This document shows positions 1-8,511 of a stretch of 64,000 nucleotides of DNA, piece by piece. The DNA is from Leptospiraceae bacterium. GTDB taxonomy: Bacteria > Spirochaetota > Leptospiria > Leptospirales > Leptospiraceae. The notes beneath the pieces were generated by a model, which worked only from the letters and a program-made list of their open reading frames with translations, had not been told where the DNA came from and did not search any database. The DNA lies in the NCBI GenBank assembly GCA_024233835.1, contig JACKPC010000003.1, positions 466,501 through 530,500 on the forward strand, written 5' to 3'. Position numbers and translations under genes: made by a program. How positions within the stretch are numbered: the stretch's first letter is position 1; each line of letters begins with the position of its first letter.

Positions 1-6
1 ATATAA

Positions 7-3000
7 ATGAATTACCATTTAACAGAATTATTTGATATAGAAGAGTTAAGAGAACTTTGCGAAAGTTATACGGAAATTAATGGAACAACAACAGCTATTC
101 TTGATTTAGAAGGGAATATATATGTTGCATGCGGCTGGCAACCTTCATGTACTCAGTTTCACCGTATCAATCAAAATACGAGTATAAGATGCAAAGAAAG
201 CGATACCAACCTTGCTGGACAAATTAAAGAAGGAAATAAATATAACTTTTATAAATGTAAAAATGGATTAAATGATATTGCCATGCCTATAATTGTTGGA
301 GACAGGCATGTTGGTAATTTCTTTACAGGACAATTCTTAACTGAAGAACCTGATATTGAATATTTCAGGAAGCAAGCAAACGAGTTTGGATTTGATGAGA
401 AGACATATCTCGAAGCAATTAATAATGTACCTATTTTCACTGAAGTGCAAATAAAAAAATCAATTACTTTTTTAGTGAAATTAGTAGAAACAATTGGAAA
501 TATAGGAATAAAAAATATTCAGATTCTAGAAAAAGCCGGAGAATTAGAAAAAACTAAAGAAACAACAGAAATAAATAATAGAATCAATGAAGCAAGATTA
601 AATCTAATTCAATTCTCGGAAAACCACACAATCGATGAAATCCTCGAAGAAACACTTAATATTGCAGAAATTATTAGTGAGAGTAAAGTAGGCTTTTTTC
701 ATTTTATAGAAGAAGGCCAGATGAATATAGAGTTACAAAACTGGTCAACAGCTACAAAAAAGAATTATTGTAATGCACAGGGTAAGAGTTCTCATTATCC
801 AATTGATAAAACCGGTGCTTGGGTAGATTGTTTTTATGAGCGTAAACCGGTCATAAATAATAATTATAATGCATTAACTCACAAAAAAGGCTTACCCGAA
901 CACCCTTCACTAATCAGAGAATTAACTATTCCAATTATTTATAATGATAATGTAAAAGCTATCTTTGGAGTAGGTAATAAAGAAACTGATTATACTGAAA
1001 ACGATATTGAAAATATTTCTCTATTGGCATATTTGGCTATGGAAATCATTGAAAAGAAAAAAATAAATGATACCCTATTTATTGCCAAAGAAAGAGCCGA
1101 AGAGAGAGAATTTTTATTACTGGAATCGCAAAAAATTGCGAGAGTAGGTTCGTATGTGTTGGATATAAACACTGGAACATGGACATCATCAGAAACACTT
1201 AATGAATTATTTGGGATAGACAATGACTATGATAAATCAATTGAAGGTTGGTTAAAAATTGTTCATCCGGCGGACCGAGAAATAATGAAAAATTATTTAA
1301 ATGATAATGTTATTGCTAAAGGTGAGAACTTTGAAAAAGAATATAGAATTATCCGAATAAATGACAGACGGGAACGTTGGGTGAAAGGATTTGGAAAAAT
1401 TCGTTATAATAAACAGGGTAAATTGGTTGGTATGATTGGTGTAATACAAGATATAACCAAGAGAAAAAAAAATGAAAATAAAATTTTGGAAAACGAGAAA
1501 CGCTATACCTCATTATTTAACGAAATGATTAATGGTTTTGCCTATCATAAAATTATTTGTGATGAACAGGGAAGCCCCTGTAATTATATCTTTTTAAGTG
1601 CTAACCCTGCATTCGAAAGACTTACGGGATTAAAAGCCAAAGATATTATTGGAAAATCTATATACGAAATTATACCGGAGAATGATAAATACTGGGTTGA
1701 AATCTATGGAAAAGTTGCATTAACAGGCGAAAGTATTAAATTTCAAAATTATGCTTCCGCACTCAATAAGCATTTTAGTGTGACAGCATATTGTCCTGAA
1801 ATTGGTTATTTTGCAACAATTTTTGAAGATGTTACCGAGAAAATTAATTATGAAAGAGAGTTGCAATTGCTGAATAAAGATTTTGTAACGTTTCTTGAAA
1901 ATACTCAAGATTTTATCTATTATAAAGATAAAGAAAGCCGTTTTCGTTTTTGTAGTCAAACCTTAGCAAATATAACTTTTCATAAAAGTTGGCGTGATAT
2001 GATAGGGAAACACGATTTGGAAGTATTTCCACCCGATGCTGCTAAGATTTATTATGAAGAAGAACTCCCTATATTTGAATATGGTAAATCCTTAATAAAC
2101 AAGATTGACCCTTATTATAAATCTGACGGCAGTAAAGGCTATGTAAGCACAAGTAAGTGGCCGGTATGGAACGATGATAAGAGTGAAGTAGTTGGAATTT
2201 TCGGAATTAGTCGCGACATTACAGAAAGGGTTGAAATAGAAGAAGCGTTGAAAGAAAGCGAGCTTCGTGCAAAGACTATGATTAATGCAATTCCTGATTT
2301 GGTATTTCGCTTAGATAAAGATGGACGCTATCTTGATTATAAAGCTGATACTAAAGATTTGTATGCACAATCAGCACCTTCGATTATTGGAGTTTTAAAT
2401 AGGGATATAACACCACCTGAGTTTGCTGATTTAATAGATGAAAAAATTTCTTTAACTTTGACAACGGGCATATTACAAACTTTTGATTTTCAAATGTTTA
2501 TTCAGGGTAAGGGTTTGCGTGAATTTGAAGCTCGAATGGTAAAAAGCGGTGAAGATGAAACAACTTCTATTGTTAGGGATGTTACGGATATAAAAAAAGC
2601 GGAAACTGAATTAAAAGAAAGTGAGCAAAAATTCAGACAGTTATTTGAGTTTATACCTATTCCTTTGGGATATTCAAATAATAAAACCATGAAAATTGAA
2701 TTAGTAAATAAAGCATTTACTAAAATACTTGAATATAATTATTCTGATATTCCTAATTTGGATGATTGGTTTTTAAAAGCATATCCCGATGAAAAGTATA
2801 GAGAAGAAGTTTCTGAAACCTGGAAAAAATTAGTAATAGATGCAATAAAAAACAATGTGGCGGTAGAGCCTCAAGAATATAATATAACTACAAAATCTGG
2901 AAGAAAAATGATTTTTGAAGTTTCTGGTATATCAATAGGTGATTTTTTTCTTTCCACTTTCTTTGATTTAACTTCACGCAAGAAAATGGAAAGCCAGCTA

Positions 3001-3651
3001 CGTGAAACGAATCAAAATTTAGAGGAAATGGTTTATATTGCATCACATGACTTGCAGGTACCTATTATTTCTATGGAGAGTTTCGCATCCATTCTGCTTA
3101 AAGATTATAGTGATAATTTAGATGAAAAGGGAAAATTTGCCCTTACTCGATTACTTGCAAATGCGGAAAATATGCATAAATTAATTTTGAGCCTTTTAGA
3201 TATTTCAAGATTAAATACGAAGAAAAATCCCTATGAAAAATTTGATTTGAATTCAGTGATAGAAAAAATTCTTACTGATTTATCCCTTGTTATTGAAAAA
3301 AACAATGCTCAAATTACATTAGAAAAGCTACCCGAACTTTTTGCTGACAAACAAAGGATTGAAATAGTTTTTAGAAATTTGATAAGTAATGCAATAAATT
3401 ATGAAGGGAAAAAAATTACAATTGCTTACAATAACAATATTATCTTTGTAAAAGACAATGGTATTGGTATTCCGCTTGATCAGTTGGAAACTATATTTAA
3501 AGCGGGGGAACGTTTACAATTAAATGAAGCGGTAGGAGTTGGAATGGGCTTAACCTTCTGTAAAAAAGTAATCGAACAACACAATTGGAAAATTTGGGCT
3601 GAAAGTGAAGGTGAAGGTAAGGGAACAACATTTAAAATTTCTATAAGTTGA
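7..3651 (+). CDS. Multi-PAS sensor histidine kinase with N-terminal PocR domain
   Basis: Large sensor kinase, probably soluble because no membrane segment is evident. Rough order: PocR-type ligand domain with conserved cysteines (about 8-170), GAF domain (about 200-355), five PAS/PAC units (about 370-985), HisKA dimerisation domain with H-box ASHDLQVPI (His1014), and HATPase domain with the N-box RNLISNAIN, DNGIGIP and GVGMGL motifs. It would autophosphorylate His1014 and pass phosphate to a receiver, most simply the CheY-like protein just downstream. An in-frame TAA lies directly before this ATG, so the N-terminus is complete here. The DNA is visibly more AT-rich than that beyond 6200, and the architecture resembles Bacteroidetes kinases, which suggests transfer. 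The ligand is unknown; PocR domains are thought to bind small molecules. Confidence 0.9.
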   Translation: MNYHLTELFDIEELRELCESYTEINGTTTAILDLEGNIYVACGWQPSCTQFHRINQNTSIRCKESDTNLAGQIKEGNKYNFYKCKNGLNDIAMPIIVGDRHVGNFFTGQFLTEEPDIEYFRKQANEFGFDEKTYLEAINNVPIFTEVQIKKSITFLVKLVETIGNIGIKNIQILEKAGELEKTKETTEINNRINEARLNLIQFSENHTIDEILEETLNIAEIISESKVGFFHFIEEGQMNIELQNWSTATKKNYCNAQGKSSHYPIDKTGAWVDCFYERKPVINNNYNALTHKKGLPEHPSLIRELTIPIIYNDNVKAIFGVGNKETDYTENDIENISLLAYLAMEIIEKKKINDTLFIAKERAEEREFLLLESQKIARVGSYVLDINTGTWTSSETLNELFGIDNDYDKSIEGWLKIVHPADREIMKNYLNDNVIAKGENFEKEYRIIRINDRRERWVKGFGKIRYNKQGKLVGMIGVIQDITKRKKNENKILENEKRYTSLFNEMINGFAYHKIICDEQGSPCNYIFLSANPAFERLTGLKAKDIIGKSIYEIIPENDKYWVEIYGKVALTGESIKFQNYASALNKHFSVTAYCPEIGYFATIFEDVTEKINYERELQLLNKDFVTFLENTQDFIYYKDKESRFRFCSQTLANITFHKSWRDMIGKHDLEVFPPDAAKIYYEEELPIFEYGKSLINKIDPYYKSDGSKGYVSTSKWPVWNDDKSEVVGIFGISRDITERVEIEEALKESELRAKTMINAIPDLVFRLDKDGRYLDYKADTKDLYAQSAPSIIGVLNRDITPPEFADLIDEKISLTLTTGILQTFDFQMFIQGKGLREFEARMVKSGEDETTSIVRDVTDIKKAETELKESEQKFRQLFEFIPIPLGYSNNKTMKIELVNKAFTKILEYNYSDIPNLDDWFLKAYPDEKYREEVSETWKKLVIDAIKNNVAVEPQEYNITTKSGRKMIFEVSGISIGDFFLSTFFDLTSRKKMESQLRETNQNLEEMVYIASHDLQVPIISMESFASILLKDYSDNLDEKGKFALTRLLANAENMHKLILSLLDISRLNTKKNPYEKFDLNSVIEKILTDLSLVIEKNNAQITLEKLPELFADKQRIEIVFRNLISNAINYEGKKITIAYNNNIIFVKDNGIGIPLDQLETIFKAGERLQLNEAVGVGMGLTFCKKVIEQHNWKIWAESEGEGKGTTFKISIS

Positions 3652-3675
3652 AAAATTATTTGAAGGCACTGTTTT

Positions 3676-4134
3676 ATGGATAATATAAAAAATATATTTG
3701 CTCCGATTTTGGTGGTCGAAGATAATTCAGACCATGCATTAATCATTATTAATTCTCTGAAAGAAAACAGAAATTTTATGAATGAAATTATTCATATGAA
3801 AAATGGCAGAGATGCTACCCAGTTTTTAAAAAAAGAAGGAAAATATAAAGATGATATAACTCAGAAACCTATGCTCATTCTTTTAGATGTTAAACTACCG
3901 CTTAAAAATGGTTTTCAGGTATTAGAAGAAATAAAATTTGATGAAAAGTTGCGTGAGATTCCGGTTGTTATGTTTACTACAACATCTAATACTGAAGACA
4001 TATCAAAAGCAATGCGTATGGGGGCTAATGATTATATCATAAAACCACTTAAATTTGCAGATTTTACTGAAAAAGTTTCCAAACTCGCTTTTTACTGGAG
4101 TGTAATAAGCGATGTAAATAAGATTTTTTCATAA
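3676..4134 (+). CDS. Single-domain response regulator (CheY/Rcp1-like)
   Basis: A lone receiver of 152 residues with no output domain. Acidic residues Glu15-Asp16, phosphoacceptor Asp71 (LLLDVKLP), Thr101 and Lys123 (IIKPL) are all in place, so it should be phosphorylatable. The insert between the second helix and the Asp strand resembles Rcp1-type regulators that pair with PAS/GAF kinases. It starts 25 bp after the multi-PAS kinase and ends 25 bp before a receiver-PAS-kinase, so the three are probably one operon and one phosphorelay. It shares the AT-rich composition of its neighbours. Confidence 0.92.
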   Translation: MDNIKNIFAPILVVEDNSDHALIIINSLKENRNFMNEIIHMKNGRDATQFLKKEGKYKDDITQKPMLILLDVKLPLKNGFQVLEEIKFDEKLREIPVVMFTTTSNTEDISKAMRMGANDYIIKPLKFADFTEKVSKLAFYWSVISDVNKIFS

Positions 4135-4158
4135 AACTGGATTTGAAAATTACCAAGT

Positions 4159-5655
4159 ATGAAAACATTAAATAATATTAATATACTACTGGTGGAAGAT
4201 AATTCTGATTTTATATTTTTCATAGAAAATATTTTATCAAATCAGGGTTATAATCTGGAAGTAATAAAATCGGGTTTAGAAGCATACAATTACTTACTAA
4301 AACCAAAAATCGAACCGGACATTATATTGCTCGATTATAAGTTACCACAAATGAATGGCCTTCAAATTCTCGAAAAGTTAAATGAATTTGAAAATACTTA
4401 TAGTGTAATATTCATGAGTGTAGATAGTTCAATTGATACTGTTGTGAAAGCAATGAAAGCCGGAGCATTAGATTTTATAGTAAAATCAAGTAATTTAGAA
4501 AATGAGCTTCATGAAAAAATTAAAAAAATTTATAAAATTCATCAGACAAAAATTGAAAAGAAGCAGATTGAAGCCAAACTTACTGAAGAATATAATTTTA
4601 GAAATGCAATAGAAAACTCCATGCACTCCGGAGTTGCTATTGCAGACCTTTCAGGAAAGCAAATTTACTCTAATCATTACTTTTATAAGATGTTTGGATT
4701 TTCTGAAAATGAAATTTTGGGAAAGTATCCACCCTTTATTTACTGGTACGAAGAAGATTTAGAAAATATTACAGCTGCATTTAAGATGACTCTTGAAGGT
4801 AAGGCACCCGAAAACGGTTTCGAACTAAAATTTATACATAAATCAGGTGATATAATCGATTGTTTGGTAAATATTTCTGAATTTAGAAATTCACAAAACA
4901 AGGTAAATGGTTATCTGGCTGTTATTACCGATATTACTGAACAGAAAAATGCGGAACATGAACTTGTAAAATTAAATGCAGATAAAGATAGGTTTATGTC
5001 AATCTTAGCCCATGATTTAAAAAATCCTCTAAGTGGATTATTAAGTTTAATAGAGCTATTATTAGAGGAGGATAATTTAGAACAGACTAAGAGAAGATTA
5101 AAAATAATGGATGAATTGGCTAAAATTACCTTCAAGCTTTTAGAAGATTTATTAACATGGTCAAAAGCACAGGTAGGTAAATTACCATTTAATCCGGAAC
5201 CTGTAAACTATATCCAATTGATAAGTGCTATAGTAAAGGATTTTGAGTACAAAGCATCTGAAAAAAAAATTAGCATGACTTATTTCGAATCAGAGCCTAT
5301 AGTCTTATTTGCCGATACGAATATGTTAAAAACAATCTTTAGAAATTTGGTATCAAATGCATTAAAATTTTCACATCCAAATGGAAATATAAAAATTTAT
5401 GCTGAGCGAGAAGATAACTTTATAGTTATTACGGTAACTGATAATGGTATCGGTATAAGTAAAGAAAATATAACAAACCTTTGGGACGTTTCAAGTCCCT
5501 ATACGACATTAGGTACTAACAAAGAGAAAGGAACAGGGCTGGGATTGTTAATTTGCAAGGAATTTATTGAAAAGCATGGTGGAAAAATTTGGGTAGAAAG
5601 TGAACTAGGAAAAGGTAGTAATTTTAAATTTTCCTTACCGAATGTAAGTATTTAA
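4159..5655 (+). CDS. Receiver-PAS-histidine kinase
   Basis: Order: receiver domain (about 7-125, phosphoacceptor Asp59 in ILLDYKLP), PAS/PAC (about 145-265), HisKA with H-box LAHDLKNPLSG (His285), and HATPase with RNLVSNALKFS, DNGIGIS and GTGLGL motifs (about 385-495). A receiver at the N-terminus makes this a kinase whose own activity can be set by upstream phosphotransfer, for example from the large kinase at the start of the window. No transmembrane helices are seen. It is the last gene of the AT-rich three-gene signalling set, and about 200 bp of non-coding DNA and a gene remnant follow. The family call is secure; the signal is unknown. Confidence 0.92.
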   Translation: MKTLNNINILLVEDNSDFIFFIENILSNQGYNLEVIKSGLEAYNYLLKPKIEPDIILLDYKLPQMNGLQILEKLNEFENTYSVIFMSVDSSIDTVVKAMKAGALDFIVKSSNLENELHEKIKKIYKIHQTKIEKKQIEAKLTEEYNFRNAIENSMHSGVAIADLSGKQIYSNHYFYKMFGFSENEILGKYPPFIYWYEEDLENITAAFKMTLEGKAPENGFELKFIHKSGDIIDCLVNISEFRNSQNKVNGYLAVITDITEQKNAEHELVKLNADKDRFMSILAHDLKNPLSGLLSLIELLLEEDNLEQTKRRLKIMDELAKITFKLLEDLLTWSKAQVGKLPFNPEPVNYIQLISAIVKDFEYKASEKKISMTYFESEPIVLFADTNMLKTIFRNLVSNALKFSHPNGNIKIYAEREDNFIVITVTDNGIGISKENITNLWDVSSPYTTLGTNKEKGTGLGLLICKEFIEKHGGKIWVESELGKGSNFKFSLPNVSI

Positions 5656-5783
5656 TCCAATTTTCAAATGAAATCTTCTTGCTTAGCCTTTGAGAATAAT
5701 ACATTCATGATGTAAGGAGGCATATACCATATCCGCTCAAAAAAGCCGGGAGAAATAAGAAAAGCCGGTACAGGATATAAGAG

Positions 5784-5820
5784 AGAAAATCAATCAGAAG
5801 ATTTTCTGCTTTTCTTTTCT
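5784..5820 (+). terminator. Possible AT-rich hairpin terminator after signalling operon
   Basis: A perfect 8-bp inverted repeat, AGAAAATC (5784-5791) and GATTTTCT (5800-5807), with an 8-nt loop, followed by the T-rich stretch GCTTTTCTTTTCT. It lies about 130 bp beyond the receiver-PAS-kinase stop. The stem is weak (two G-C pairs), so termination is only plausible. The rest of 5656-5851 shows no gene. Confidence 0.35.
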
Positions 5821-5851
5821 CTATAGAATGGTAAAATTGACCATTATGTAG

Positions 5852-6199
5852 ATCGCCAATCCTACCTATTATGTAGTGTTTCGCTATCTTTTGGAAGATA
5901 AAAAGATAGCCAGGCTACTCATCTCTTCCATCATCGGAGAAGATATCGAAGATTTAGACTTTTACTATAACGAATTTACCTCCGAATCCATAGCCGAGAA
6001 GCTAAAGGAAAAGACCGGTTCTGCATATTCCTTCACGGTCTACTACCGACTCGATTTCAAGGCGAAAATCAAATACGGGTCAGGAAGCGGAGGTAATGGG
6101 TTCCTGAAAGCGGGGTATGATACTTGTTTCTTAAAAAAAAGCCTGCCAGCTAAACGGGCCGGAATAGGGGCTGGCAGGGGTAGTGAGATAAAATATTAA
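5852..6199 (+). pseudogene. Truncated PD-(D/E)XK/Rpn-like nuclease-family remnant
   Basis: The translated stretch from 5852 reads IANPTYYVVFRYLLEDKKIA and continues through an RLDFKAKIK motif near 6050-6075. From memory this matches the N-terminus of a common family of about 300-residue PD-(D/E)XK-type proteins that occur in many copies in some spirochaetes. An in-frame TAG at 5849-5851 separates it from the only nearby upstream ATG (5828), and the nuclease core is missing: after about 6078 the reading frame runs through unrelated low-complexity sequence and the thioredoxin terminator. A GTG at 5876 could open a 107-codon frame, but that would start inside the conserved region. It is best read as a dead 5' fragment. 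A 7-bp inverted repeat (6080-6086/6101-6107) sits at the break. Confidence 0.6.
6133..6178 (-). terminator. Rho-independent terminator of trxA
   Basis: Read on the minus strand, a perfect 9-bp stem (6170-6178 with 6142-6150, CCTGCCAGC/GCTGGCAGG) encloses a 19-nt loop and is followed directly by a run of eight U (6140-6133). It begins about 18 bp past the thioredoxin stop codon, so it is a textbook intrinsic terminator for that gene. Confidence 0.88.
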
Positions 6200-6510
6200 A
6201 CAAAGGAACCAAAAGTAGCTTTAAGTTTCTGCAAGGGCATTGCTCCGGAAACTCTTTTTACTTCTTTTCCGTCTTTAAATAATATTAAAGTAGGGATACT
6301 TCTGATTCCATATTTACCGGCAATTGCCGGCTTATTATCTGTATTAATTTTAATAACAGTCAGTTTATCTTTCCATTCCTTAGAAAGTTCTTCAACAACA
6401 GGTGAAAGCATTTTGCAGGGAGGACACCATTCGGCCCAGAAATCAACCAGAATGGGTTTATCGTGAGTAGCAAGAAGCTCTTCAAATGAAGTCGGTAGAG
6501 TTTGTTTCAT
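6196..6510 (-). CDS. trxA: Thioredoxin with CPPC active site
   Basis: A single thioredoxin fold of 104 residues, the normal length for cytosolic TrxA. The active site is WAEWCPPCK (Cys29, Cys32), and the cis-proline loop RSIPTLILF is present. It would reduce protein disulfides using electrons from thioredoxin reductase. The canonical motif is CGPC; Pro in the second position is unusual and in studied variants alters redox potential. There is no signal peptide, so it acts in the cytoplasm. It is a single gene with its own promoter and terminator; AAGGA lies 9 nt before the ATG. Confidence 0.93.
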   Translation of the reverse strand: MKQTLPTSFEELLATHDKPILVDFWAEWCPPCKMLSPVVEELSKEWKDKLTVIKINTDNKPAIAGKYGIRSIPTLILFKDGKEVKRVSGAMPLQKLKATFGSFV

Positions 6511-6541
6511 GTTTATGAATCCTTTATATACTATATAGGGT

Positions 6542-6569
6542 ATAGTATACTATTTGTAAATATAGTCAA
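6542..6569 (-). promoter_or_regulatory. Putative sigma-70 promoter of trxA
   Basis: On the minus strand TTGACT (6569-6564) is followed after 16 nt by TACTAT (6547-6542), about 30 bp upstream of the thioredoxin ATG. The -35 box is good and the -10 box moderate (4 of 6). The surrounding sequence TATAGTATACTATA is palindromic and could also bind a regulator. Confidence 0.45.
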
Positions 6570-6637
6570 GAAGTTTTTTCATCTCCCGTGTAAATAGTTG
6601 GGTCTTTCTGGTTTTTTCTTAAAAAAGCTTTTCATGA

Positions 6638-7369
6638 ATGGCTATAGATTTAGCCTGTACCTACGGAATCTACATGAAACTTAAACTCAGCAATGTCTTC
6701 CTGGATTATATTTTGTTTGCAGCTTTTGTTCTCGTTTTCCCGGCTTCAGTAATAACCGGTTTATATTATCCGAGTGTAATCCTCCAACAGGGATTGTCGC
6801 ATAGAATTTTTTATTTGCATGTTTCTGTGGCCTGGGTGGCCCTATACGCCCCGGTGTTATCTTCTTTTTTTGGTCTGATGTATCTCATACGAAAGCAAAT
6901 GGACTGGGATATACTGGGCTACAGTATGAATAAAATAGCTTTTGTATTTTCCATTTCTGTCTTATTTTCAGGGCCGATTTGGGCCAATAGTGCCTGGGGA
7001 ACTCCTTGGGATTGGACGGATGCCCGTTTACAATCTTTCTTGGTATTAGTCATTAGCCTGGTTTCCTATTTCGTGCTCAGAAATATGATCCAGAACTTGA
7101 AACAAAAAGCTATGGTATCCGCTTTTATGAGTATTCTCTGTGCCTTTAACTCCTTATTAACCTGGGGGGCAATTCGCTGGATTGAGAATCCGGGTAACCA
7201 TCCGGGTTCTGTACTCGGAAAAAGTAGCATGGATTCGGACATGAAACTGGCTTTCTGGTTAAGCGTTTTTGCTTACCATATTTTATTTATTTTATTATTT
7301 CGGGTGATGCACCGTCATGACGTTTTAAAAAATGCACTTCTATATATTAAGCAAACCGAGGATGTCTGA
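6638..7369 (+). CDS. ccmC: CcmC/CcsA-type cytochrome c assembly membrane protein
   Basis: About six transmembrane helices and 243 residues, the size of CcmC, the haem-handling protein of system I cytochrome c maturation. Visible family features are RIFYLHVSVAW in the first periplasmic/membrane region (conserved His) and the tryptophan-rich haem loop GPIWANSAWGTPWDWTDAR, a variant of the WWD motif. It would help deliver haem at the outer face of the inner membrane. The first ATG (6638) gives an atypical polar leader. The ATG at 6674 (MKLKLSNVFLDYILF) starts directly before the first helix and may be the true start. No other ccm genes lie nearby. It ends 5 bp before the receiver-phosphatase gene. 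Confidence 0.8.
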   Translation: MAIDLACTYGIYMKLKLSNVFLDYILFAAFVLVFPASVITGLYYPSVILQQGLSHRIFYLHVSVAWVALYAPVLSSFFGLMYLIRKQMDWDILGYSMNKIAFVFSISVLFSGPIWANSAWGTPWDWTDARLQSFLVLVISLVSYFVLRNMIQNLKQKAMVSAFMSILCAFNSLLTWGAIRWIENPGNHPGSVLGKSSMDSDMKLAFWLSVFAYHILFILLFRVMHRHDVLKNALLYIKQTEDV

Positions 7370-7374
7370 CTTAA

Positions 7375-8511
7375 ATGAACGTTAGGCAGGAAGTTCTCTA
7401 CCGGGATTTTACTATCCTGGTAGTAGATGATGATATTAATATGACTCTTTTTTTAAAGCGAACCCTCGAAAAAAGGGGTTACAGGGTTTTTACTACTTCT
7501 AATGCCAATGAAGCACGTATTCTTCTAAGTTCAGAAAAAATCGATATTCTATTATTGGATGTAAATATTCCGGGAGAATCCGGGTATAGTCTTTGCCAAT
7601 CCTTACGAACCAACCCCGAATTTGAGTTATTACCTATCATTTTTATTACAACTGTAGATAAAACTTCCGGCCTTGAAGAAGCTGTTTCTTATGGAGGAGA
7701 TGATTATATTTCTAAACCGGTGAATACAAGGGAATTACTGGCAAAAGTTCGTTCCTATTGTAGAATTAAGGCTCTTCAGGATTTGTTCTTAAAGCAAAAA
7801 CAGGATTATGAAAGGGAGCTGGCCACAGCCAGAAAAGTTCAGGTTCAGATGATTCCCGAAAAGGAGTTTCAATGGCATGGTTGCAATATTCGTACTTTTT
7901 TCAAACCTGTGATTGAGATTGGCGGAGATTATGTGGATGTCTGGGAAACCGGTGGAAAACTACATATCGTAATCGCTGATTCTATCGGCCATGGTCCTTC
8001 CGGAGCCCTTCTGGGAGCTATGTTTAAAATGCAGTTATATTCGCTCGGAAAAGAACTCCCTTTGAAGGAGAGAGTTGAGCTTTTAAGAAAAAATCTCATA
8101 AAAGCTATTCCTGAGAATTATTCTATTACGTTTTTCTATGGAATCCTTTCCGATGACCTGAAATTTTCCTATATAAATGGAGGCAATCCTCCTCCTTTAT
8201 TATATGCAAATGGGAGTGTTAGTGAACTTCCGGGTAAAAGTCCTCTAATTATAGATCTGGATATTCCCCAGAAAACGGAAGTGAAAGAAATACAGCTACA
8301 AAAAGATTCTATTCTTTTTCTGTATACAGATGGAGTCAGCGAGGCTACTTCTCCGGATATGAAAATGCTGGGTACCGGAGGCCTAAAAAAGCTGATTCCG
8401 AAATGTGTTAAAGAAGGAGACATCATAGATAATATCATGCTCGAAGTAAAAAAATTCTGTGGACTTTACGCGCCTCACGATGACATTGCTATGATTAGGG
8501 TGCAATTATGA
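7375..8511 (+). CDS. Response regulator with SpoIIE-type PP2C phosphatase output
   Basis: Receiver domain (about 12-130, acidic triad Asp18-20, phosphoacceptor Asp62 in LLLDVNIPG, Lys in ISKPV), a short coiled-coil linker containing ATARKVQVQMIP, and an RsbU/SpoIIE phosphatase domain (about 180-378) with GGDYVD, ADSIGHG and LYTDGVSEA metal-binding motifs. Proteins of this design dephosphorylate a STAS anti-sigma antagonist or similar partner when the receiver is phosphorylated. The gene overlaps purC by 4 bp (ATGA), so it is translationally coupled to purine synthesis genes, an odd pairing. A STAS protein encoded at 36119-36481 is one possible substrate. Confidence 0.93.
   Translation: MNVRQEVLYRDFTILVVDDDINMTLFLKRTLEKRGYRVFTTSNANEARILLSSEKIDILLLDVNIPGESGYSLCQSLRTNPEFELLPIIFITTVDKTSGLEEAVSYGGDDYISKPVNTRELLAKVRSYCRIKALQDLFLKQKQDYERELATARKVQVQMIPEKEFQWHGCNIRTFFKPVIEIGGDYVDVWETGGKLHIVIADSIGHGPSGALLGAMFKMQLYSLGKELPLKERVELLRKNLIKAIPENYSITFFYGILSDDLKFSYINGGNPPPLLYANGSVSELPGKSPLIIDLDIPQKTEVKEIQLQKDSILFLYTDGVSEATSPDMKMLGTGGLKKLIPKCVKEGDIIDNIMLEVKKFCGLYAPHDDIAMIRVQL

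Noticed and set aside
5876..6199. A 107-codon gene starting at GTG 5876
   Set aside because: The conserved sequence continues upstream to 5852 beyond this start, a TAG cuts it off from any ATG, and the 3' third is unrelated sequence overlapping the trxA terminator.
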